From Pseudofrankia asymbiotica (GTDB taxonomy: Bacteria > Actinomycetota > Actinomycetes > Frankiales > Frankiaceae), in contig NZ_MOMC01000068.1 in the NCBI RefSeq assembly GCF_001983105.1, positions 35,340 to 41,859 of the forward strand: a stretch of 6,520 nucleotides of DNA. Reading direction: 5' to 3'. The notes under the pieces were generated by a model. That model was given only the letters and a program-made list of their open reading frames with translations. It was not told where the DNA came from and did no database searches. The translations under genes and the position numbers were made by a program. Below are positions 1 to 5,400 of this stretch, one piece after another. Position 1 is the first letter of the stretch. Every line of letters begins with the position of its first letter.

Positions 1-2
1 GC

Positions 3-188
3 GCGGCACCCGCCCTGCTCCTCGCCGTGGAACACGGCGTCGTCGACGACAAGACCAGGGCGCTCGCGGACACTGACCGGCTGCTCACCGGAGCACGCCA
101 CTGGGCAGCCTCTGTGCCCGGCACCTTCATTCGACGCTACGAGATCGACGCTCTGGCCGGAAGGCTCGACCGGCTCCGCGCTGGCTGA
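3..188 (+). CDS. C-terminal fragment of an unrecognised protein
   Basis: The frame is open from the window edge to a TGA at 186-188 and gives the last 61 residues of a protein whose start lies upstream. I do not recognise the family. The fragment is rich in Ala, Leu, Asp and Arg. It reads like a soluble helical tail: an LLLAVEHGVVDD stretch, then a helix with TDRLLTGARHW, then a final amphipathic segment ending in LDRLRAG. There is no membrane segment, no cysteine and no visible catalytic motif. Codon use is strongly GC-ending, which supports real coding. The gene is followed by a tandem repeat and a strong hairpin, so it probably ends its transcription unit. No function is proposed. Confidence 0.6.
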   Translation, partial: AAPALLLAVEHGVVDDKTRALADTDRLLTGARHWAASVPGTFIRRYEIDALAGRLDRLRAG

Positions 189-210
189 CCGCGGCGCGCT
201 CTCCCTAGCT

Positions 211-255
211 GCACCCCCCTCACCCCCCTCACCCCCTTCACTCGCTTCACCCGCT
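211..255. repeat. Five-unit 9-bp tandem repeat (TCACCCCCC-like)
   Basis: Five consecutive 9-base units start at 211, 220, 229, 238 and 247. The second unit, TCACCCCCC, is the clearest. The first differs only in its first base (G), and the third in its last base (T). The fourth and fifth diverge inside the C tract (TCACTCGCT, TCACCCGCT). The array lies 22 bases after the stop of the upstream gene and 7 bases before a strong hairpin. It is probably a decayed microsatellite from slippage in a C-rich tract. A C-rich, G-poor transcript segment could also be a Rho-loading site, but that is inference. Confidence 0.7.
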
Positions 256-262
256 CGCCCTA

Positions 263-288
263 CCGGCGGCCGCCTCCGCGGCCGCCGG
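263..288 (+). terminator. Perfect 11-bp GC hairpin, likely terminator
   Basis: The left arm CCGGCGGCCGC (263-273) and right arm GCGGCCGCCGG (278-288) are exact reverse complements separated by the 4-base loop CTCC. No T-tract follows, which is common for high-GC actinobacterial terminators. It lies 75 bases after the stop codon at 186-188, and a C-rich stretch lies between. A role as transcription terminator of the upstream gene is the simplest reading. Because the stem is symmetrical it could act on either strand. Confidence 0.55.
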
Positions 289-451
289 ACCTGTCTGTGG
301 GCCCGTGTTGCGCCGTTGCCGCCAGGTATTCGTCACCCGCTCGCGGTCACCCGAGCCCGTGGCACCGACCAGACGCCCTCCCAGTGTCGGGCCGGCAGGC
401 GGACCCCCGCCCTCGCCGCGGCGCCCGGCCCCGGTCTGGAGGGAGAGCACC

Positions 452-499
452 GTGATCAGCAGCGAGCAGATCGGCGGCGACGACGACGCCAACGACTGA
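452..499 (+). CDS. Possible 15-residue peptide ORF (doubtful)
   Basis: A GTG at 452 is preceded by the purine run GGAGGGAGAG (438-447), a plausible ribosome binding site at 4-8 bases spacing. It opens a frame that ends with TGA at 497-499 and would give MISSEQIGGDDDAND. The peptide is hydrophilic and ends in an acidic cluster. Nothing adjacent suggests a peptide-modifying enzyme or an attenuator. The same frame is open further upstream to 305, so this could also be the tail of a longer spurious ORF. It is listed only because the ribosome binding site is good; chance is the most likely explanation. Confidence 0.12.
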   Translation: MISSEQIGGDDDAND

Positions 500-668
500 T
501 ACCGGCCGCGGCTGGCGGCCGTCCGTCGGTAGTTCGAACCGGACACCGCCAGCCTGGCCGGAGGCACGTCCCGGCGACCGGAGCTGACGCCTCTACCGCT
601 CCGGGACATCGATCGAGAGCGGCTTGTTCGCGCAGCTCAGCACCGGTGAGAGCGATGACCTCGGCGTA

Positions 669-707
669 GGCCAGGGCGGGAGCGAGTCCCGGGCTCCCGC
701 CCTGGCC
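669..707. terminator. Perfect 15-bp hairpin, terminator or structured element
   Basis: The arms GGCCAGGGCGGGAGC (669-683) and GCTCCCGCCCTGGCC (693-707) are exact reverse complements with a 9-base loop at 684-692. This is the longest perfect inverted repeat I see in the window. No T-tract follows on either strand. It lies 166 bases upstream of the luciferase-like start and about 380 bases after the previous terminator-like hairpin, so it does not sit directly after any gene I can support. It may insulate the downstream gene from read-through, end an unrecognised transcript from the 289-668 spacer, or be a remnant of a mobile element end. Confidence 0.5.
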
Positions 708-873
708 AGCCGTTCGCCCGGGGATCACGACGGCGCCCAGCGCGACGCGCCGCGCGGACGCCTGACTGCCTGCCCGGCGGCCGGGCCAGTTCGATCAGCG
801 GTGACGTACCCGCTCCCGTCGCGGACGGTGAGGTGCGGGGAATGCGCCCAGCCTGCGTGGCCTTGAGCCGGAG

Positions 874-1893
874 GTGAGTGACGTCGAGGGTTCGCTTCCG
901 CTGGCGGTGCTTGACTTCGTCGGGATCGAGCACGGTGAGAGTCCAAGCGCGGCGATCGCCGGCGCCGTGACCATCGCCCAGGCCGTCGAGGCGGCCGGGT
1001 ACCGCCGGTACTGGGTCTCCGAGCACCACAACATGACCAGCCTGGCGTGCAGCGCCCCGGAGCTGCTGACCGCGCACGTCGGCGCGCACACGTCCCGGAT
1101 CCGGGTCGGCGCGGCCGGGATCATGCTGCCCAACCACACGTCACTCAAGGTCGCCGAGACGTTCCGGACGCTGCTCGCGATGTACCCCGGGCGGATCGAC
1201 CTCGCGCTCGGTCGGGCGCCGGGGACCGATCCGTTGACCGCGCACGTGCTGCGCCGGGGGTTGTCCGCCGACGCGGGCACGGAGTTCCCCGGGCAGGTCG
1301 GCGAGCTGCTGGCGTTCCTCGGCGATGGCTTCCCGGCCGATCATCCCTATGCGCGGCTGGTGGCCGCGCCGGTGCTCGACGAGCGGCCCGAGCTGTTCGT
1401 GCTGGGGTCGAGTCCGTACGGCCCCCGATTCGCCGCCGTCAACGGCCTGAGCGCGGTGTTCGCCCATCACATGAGCCCGGACCTGGCGATCAGCGCGCTG
1501 CGGGCCTACCGGCGCGAGTTCACCGCCCGGATTGAGGGCGCGACGCCGTACTCCGCCATGTCCGTGTTGGCCTTCGCCAGCGATGACGAGGAGTCGACGC
1601 TCGACTTCGAGGCGGCGTGGACCCTGACGATCCAGAACATCAGCCGTGGGATCCGCGAGCCGCTGCGGCCGGAGGACGTCCACGAATTCGCCCGGTCGAA
1701 GCAGTTCCGCGCCGTCCGTCGCGACGACAGCCGGATGGTGACCGGCGCGCCGAAGGCCGTCGCCGAACGGCTGTTGGAGATGAAGCAGGAAGCGGAGGTC
1801 GACGAGATCGTCGTCGTCACCCCGAGCCTGGACCGGGCCCGCCGCCGGGCCAGCTTCACCGCGCTGGCCGCCGCCTGGCGCCAGGCGGCGTAG
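874..1893 (+). CDS. Luciferase-like flavin-dependent oxidoreductase (group 1)
   Basis: The 339-residue product matches the bacterial luciferase-like monooxygenase superfamily. It belongs to the MsnO8/YhbW-like group of enzymes that use reduced flavin and O2 to oxidise small organic substrates in the cytoplasm. Visible hallmarks are LPLAVLDF near the N-terminus (8-15), WVSEHHN (47-53), the segment around PNHTSLKVAETFRTL (86-100) with PGRIDLALGRAPGTDP after it (105-120), then LFVLGSSPYGPRFAAV, AFAHHMSP-like FAHHMSP, and the C-terminal GAPKAVAERL...DEIVVVTP block. Length is normal for the family and the gene looks intact. Start choice: the frame has a stop at 829-831, and GTG 874 is the first usual start codon after it. 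The GGAG at 870-873 touches the GTG, so spacing is abnormal. The next in-frame GTG (907) would cut into the conserved first beta strand. Substrate cannot be told from sequence. It stands alone, with hairpins on both sides. Confidence 0.93.
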   Translation: MSDVEGSLPLAVLDFVGIEHGESPSAAIAGAVTIAQAVEAAGYRRYWVSEHHNMTSLACSAPELLTAHVGAHTSRIRVGAAGIMLPNHTSLKVAETFRTLLAMYPGRIDLALGRAPGTDPLTAHVLRRGLSADAGTEFPGQVGELLAFLGDGFPADHPYARLVAAPVLDERPELFVLGSSPYGPRFAAVNGLSAVFAHHMSPDLAISALRAYRREFTARIEGATPYSAMSVLAFASDDEESTLDFEAAWTLTIQNISRGIREPLRPEDVHEFARSKQFRAVRRDDSRMVTGAPKAVAERLLEMKQEAEVDEIVVVTPSLDRARRRASFTALAAAWRQAA

Positions 1894-1903
1894 GCCGGGC
1901 CGG

Positions 1904-1936
1904 GCCGGATCGTGGTCCCCGGCCGTCCGATCCGGC
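1904..1936 (+). terminator. Hairpin after the luciferase-like gene
   Basis: GCCGGATCG (1904-1912) pairs exactly with CGATCCGGC (1928-1936), a 9-bp stem with a 15-base loop. It starts 10 bases after the TAG at 1891-1893. There is no T-tract. Position and strength fit a terminator for the oxidoreductase gene. Confidence 0.55.
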
Positions 1937-1990
1937 GGGGCCACCGAGATCAGCGGGCAGCACCACGGCGATCGGTTTTCCGCCCTGCGC

Positions 1991-2019
1991 GTGGGGGATT
2001 CGGATACCCGGGCCCCCAC
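1991..2019. terminator. Second intergenic hairpin
   Basis: GTGGGGG (1991-1997) pairs with CCCCCAC (2013-2019), 7 bp. Inside the loop, CGG (2001-2003) can pair with CCG (2008-2010). It follows the first post-gene hairpin by about 55 bases. It may be a back-up terminator or a leader structure; there is no T-tract to decide. Confidence 0.3.
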
Positions 2020-2212
2020 CTGACGCCGACATCTCACCTGACACACATCGCCAGCACGCCCGGCCGAGGCGAACGAAACTCCACCGGCACAACATTGCTG
2101 GCATTGCCTGGTGATGCTGCCACGATAGCGGGGCGGGCTATCCGGGTCCGCACCGCTCTGCTGCAAAATCGGGTCATTCGAGGCGTGCGGCGTCCGCTCC
2201 GACTTGCGGGGT

Positions 2213-2269
2213 GGACCGGCGGCGCGGTCGAGTGCGACCGCCGGTTCCGCGCCTTGTTGGGGAGGAACC
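2213..2269 (+). promoter_or_regulatory. Leader with two competing hairpins around the Shine-Dalgarno
   Basis: Fold A pairs 2213-2222 (GGACCGGCGG) with 2238-2247 (CCGCCGGTTC), 10 bp including one G-U pair. Within 2224-2241 there is also an alternative 7-bp stem, GCGGTCG/CGACCGC, with loop AGTG. Fold B pairs GGTTCC (2243-2248) with GGAACC (2264-2269), which overlaps the 3' part of the Shine-Dalgarno GGGGAGGA (2259-2266). GGTTCC is partly used by fold A, so the folds exclude each other: A leaves the ribosome site free, B covers it. The pairings are seen in sequence; a regulatory role is inference, and GC-rich DNA yields such stems by chance. Confidence 0.3.
2259..2266 (+). promoter_or_regulatory. 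Strong Shine-Dalgarno of the 34-codon ORF
   Basis: GGGGAGGA, with the core GGAGG at 2261-2265, lies five bases before ATG 2271. It is the best ribosome binding site in the window and the main reason to accept the small ORF downstream. Confidence 0.6.
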
Positions 2270-2270
2270 T

Positions 2271-2375
2271 ATGCGACGTCGGGATCGCGACATCGGCGCT
2301 CTTGCCGACCGCACCGACTCCGCCCGCGGCTGGGTGTCGCAGGCCAGCTACCGGATGGCCTCGTGGGTCTGCTGA
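2271..2375 (+). CDS. 34-residue small ORF upstream of the kinase
   Basis: ATG 2271 to TGA 2373-2375 encodes 34 residues. The N-terminus is strongly basic and charged (MRRRDRDIGALADR). The C-terminal part is rich in Ser, Trp and Ala and ends in MASWVC, so the last residue is a cysteine. Third-position GC is about 85% against about 65% at the first two positions, a coding-like pattern. The Shine-Dalgarno GGGGAGGA is ideal. The stop lies 38 bases before the kinase ATG, so the two are probably co-transcribed. An alternative kinase start (GTG 2363) would overlap its end by 13 bases, which would suggest translational coupling. I recognise no family. It could be a small protein acting with the kinase or a leader ORF whose translation controls it. 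Confidence 0.45.
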   Translation: MRRRDRDIGALADRTDSARGWVSQASYRMASWVC

Positions 2376-2413
2376 CCCGGCTTGGCTCCTCGCGGCCCGC
2401 CACCCGAGGCACC

Positions 2414-5400
2414 ATGCCGGACGAGGGCTCGAGTTCGGCGATCGCGATCATCGAACCGCAGCCTGGCGCGCCGCTACGCCCCCGCGACCCCGCCTTCGTC
2501 GGCTCCTACCGAATCCTTCGCCTGCTCGGTGAGGGCGGCATGGGAACCGTCTACCTGGGCGAGGCGGTCGACGGCCGGCGAGTAGCGGTAAAGGTCATCC
2601 AGTCCGAGTACGCCCGGGATCCCGAGTTCCGGGAACGGTTCCGCGCCGAGACCGCGCATGCCCGCCAGGTCTCGGAGTTCTACACAGCCGAGGTGCTCGA
2701 CGCTGACCCGGACGCAGCGCTGCCCTACCTGGTCACCGAGTTCGTCCCCGGGCCGACGCTGCGCGCCGCCGTGACGGCCGGCGGCCCGCTCGAGGCCGAC
2801 GACCTCGCGCGCCTGGCCGTCGGGATGGCCGCCGCGCTGACCGCCATCCACGCCGCCGGGATCGCCCACCACGACCTCAAGCCGGGCAATGTCCTGCTCG
2901 GACCGTCCGGTCCGCGGGTCATCGACTTCGGCATCGCCAACGGTTTCGCCGGCCCGGCGGCCGGCCACAACGGCCGCGGCGGCGGCCGCGGGCGGGGACG
3001 AGGCCGCGGGCGCGGGCATGCCCACGACGCGGCCCAGATCGGTACCCCCGGCTACATGGCCCCGGAGCAGGCGCAGGGCGAGGAGGTCGGACCCGCGGCG
3101 GACGTGTTCGCCTGGGCGGCCGTCATGACCTTCGCGGCGAGCGGGGCGCCGCCGTTCGGCGAGGGCTCGCCGGAGGAGCTGCTGCGCCGGGTCGCCCGGG
3201 ACAACCCGGACCTGGGCCCGCTGCCTTCCGACCTGGTCCCGTTGGTGCGCAAGGCGTTCAGCAAGGACCCCCTGGACCGCCCCTCGGCCGCCGACCTTCT
3301 TCTCACGTTGATGGGTGAGAAGTCGGCGGAGCAGCGCTCGCCCGCCCCCCGGCCCGCCGAGCGGCGCAGGGCCATCGGCCCGGCCGCCAGTTCATCTGGC
3401 CTGCCTGGCCCGTCCGGCTCGGCCCGGCCGTCTGGCCCGTCGGCCTCCACACCCGCGGCGCGCGCTTCGAGCGCGCCGCCTGCCGCGGTGACGCCACCAC
3501 CCGCGCGCGCCCGGCCGGTCGCGCCTTCGGTTCCCTTGCCGCCGCTTCCCCCGCCGCCGCTCGCGTTGCCGCCGCTGGCTCTGCCGCCGCTGGCGGAGAT
3601 ACCACTCGCGCTGCCGGCCGCGGACGACTCGTCGGACAGTCACCCGGATCCGGCGGCCCAAGGGTCGATCACCGTGAAGGACGGAGCGGCCCCCACTGGT
3701 CCCGAGAATGCCGTAGGGGCGCCGCCCGCGGTGGAAGTCCCGGTCGCGAGCCTCGAAACGTCCATGGCGCCCTCGTTCTTGGAGGCAGCCGCGAACCCGC
3801 CGGCCCCGTCGATCTCCGGTCCGGGGTTCCTGGTCTCGGCGCCGGATGTCCCCGCCTGGATGTCCGAGCCGTCCGGACTCGTGGCCGCGGAAACGCTGGC
3901 CGGTGCTCCGGCGCCGCCGGCGGACCTCCTGAACCCGGTGGCTGTGGACCCGGCGGCGACGCCCGACCCGGTTCAGGTCGGTTCCCCGGACGCGGCGTCC
4001 GCCGTGGCATCGAGCTCCGTCGCACCGGCCGGAGTCGGGCCGATCTGGGTGGAGTCGGTCGTCGACGGTGCCCCCGACGTGCCCACGCACGGGTCGGGTG
4101 TCACCGCCGAGCCAGTCGTCGACCTGCTCACACCGGCCGAGCCGGCGACGGACGACCAGGTGGACGCCGCGCCGATGACTCCGCCGGGCCATGACGCCGT
4201 CCTGGCCGCCGCCGTCGTCGAGGCGGCGCCGGCCGCCGAACCAGTCGCGGAACCGGGCGTGGACGATGCGGTCGACACGGCGCAGGCGATCCCGCCGAGT
4301 CCCCATACCGCGACGGAGCCGCCCGCGGACGGCCTCGTGGTGCCCACGGTCCGCGACGTCCCCATGCCGGCGGCCGAGTACCCGATCGTCGACCCGCCGC
4401 CCATCGGGCCGGACGTCGACGACCCGCTGGACATCTCGCCGACGGACCCGTTGGGACTCGGAGACCTCCTCGAGATCCGCTCGGACGCGCCACCGACCGC
4501 CGAGTCAGCCGCCGAGCCGGCCATGGAGGACCTGGTCGCACTGGCCGTCCTGGACATCCCCCCGCCAAGGTCCACGGCCCCCGTCAGGGATCTTCCGCTC
4601 GCCGGGCGGCCCACCGCCGGCGCGCCGGCCTTGTCACCGACGGACCCGCCGCGGTCTGGCGACACGGTGGAGGCCCGCGGCACCGCGGAGCCCGGCGATA
4701 CGGCGCAACCGTTCCCAGCCGGGGCCGGGGCGACCAGCCCGGCCGGCGCGGACGATCTGGTGGACGTGGCGTCGACGCCACCGCCGGGGCGGGACGCGTT
4801 CGTCAGCGCCGAGCCCCTCGGGCACGTCGACATCGCCTTCGACGACCTCGAGGACATCCCGGGCGTCGCCGAGATCACCGTCGCCCAGGTCACGGCGGCC
4901 GAGGTCACTGTTGCCGAGGTCACGGCGGCCGAGATCACGGCGGCCGAGGTCACCGACCCCGCCGCTCAGCCGGCGGTGGTCGAGGGCGGCGCGCCGGACG
5001 ACGAGACGCCGGACGACGGGCCGCTCGCGCACAGCCGGGTCGTTGACGAGGCGGCGCTCCCCGACGACGAGGCAGCGCTCCCCGACGACGAGGAGCTCGA
5101 GGCGCGGACGGAGGTGGCCGCTCCCGACCTGGGCAGCCCCGCCGCCACCGGGGCCGAGCTGATGCTCGCGCCGCGCTACGACCCGGTGACAGCCATCACG
5201 GAGCTGCTGCCTCCCGACGTCCTCGCCGCCCGCGCCGCGGCGACGGAGATCGACGTCGACGGCGTGATCGACGTAGGGCCAGGGTGGATACAGGAGACCG
5301 GCGGCCGGCCCGAACCGGCACTCCAGCCCATCAGGATCGCCGAGCTGCACACGCTCTGGGACGGCGAGGTCGATCTCGACCCGGCCGACAACCCGGCGGA

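Larger units (their letters stand above)
289..873. other. Gene-poor spacer of about 585 bp
   Basis: I find no convincing gene here on either strand. Several frames stay open because stop codons are rare at this GC content, but they show no recognisable domain, and most lack a Shine-Dalgarno. The stretch contains a 15-codon ORF with a purine-rich upstream (452-499), a perfect 15-bp hairpin (669-707) and a short palindrome GCCCGGC-G-GCCGGGC (772-786). The promoter of the luciferase-like gene should lie at its right end, but no clear -35/-10 pair is visible. A minus-strand frame open from about 807 to 456 has a protein-like middle (ALAYAEVIALTGAELREQ) and could be a gene remnant. Confidence 0.5.
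1894..2270. other. Intergenic region upstream of the small ORF and kinase
   Basis: These 377 bases carry no convincing gene. They hold the terminator-like hairpin at 1904-1936, a second hairpin at 1991-2019, a direct repeat CACCTGAC (2017-2024 and 2035-2042), and the folded leader at 2213-2269. The stretch from about 2065 to 2185 is locally less GC-rich than its surroundings and is the likeliest place for the promoter of the downstream genes. I cannot defend a specific -35/-10 pair: TTGCCT at 2104-2109 lacks a good -10 partner. A minus-strand frame with a short antitoxin-like phrase is treated as chance. Confidence 0.5.

Noticed and set aside
520..560. Minus-strand GGTTCGAAC, like the T-loop of a tRNA
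   Set aside because: The flanking bases do not form a 5-bp T-stem, and no acceptor, D or anticodon arm can be built around it.
772..786. Palindrome GCCCGGC-G-GCCGGGC upstream of the luciferase-like gene as an operator
   Set aside because: It is made only of G and C with a one-base centre, the kind of palindrome expected often at this GC content, and no regulator gene is nearby.
1858..2032. Minus-strand frame from ATG 2032 containing GGKPIAVVLPADL, faintly like Phd/YefM antitoxins
   Set aside because: The resemblance is about a dozen residues, the rest is Pro/Arg-rich and runs antisense into the luciferase-like gene, there is no toxin partner, and a hairpin sits in the same place.
2017..2042. 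Direct repeat CACCTGAC (2017-2024 and 2035-2042), possible operator
   Set aside because: It has only two 8-base copies in GC-rich intergenic DNA, without dyad symmetry or a recognisable promoter next to them, so chance is likely.
2095..2144. TTGCTG/TTGCCT boxes near GATAGC and TATCCG as a sigma-70-like promoter
   Set aside because: No pair combines an acceptable spacing with a TAnnnT -10, so the promoter cannot be placed.
1141..2166. 341-codon minus-strand frame across the luciferase-like gene
   Set aside because: It is antisense to a gene with clear family motifs. The antisense product has no recognisable domain.
3973..4953. Long minus-strand open frame rich in Ser/Thr/Ala opposite the kinase linker
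   Set aside because: It is the complement of the Ala/Val/Asp codons of the linker (GTC, GCC and GAC have few reverse stops). Its repeats mirror the VTAAE array, and it has no domain.
4191..5162. 323-codon + strand frame overlapping the kinase
   Set aside because: It is made almost only of Arg, Pro, Ser and Thr, the usual product of reading a GC-rich gene one base out of frame. The kinase frame is unbroken through this region.
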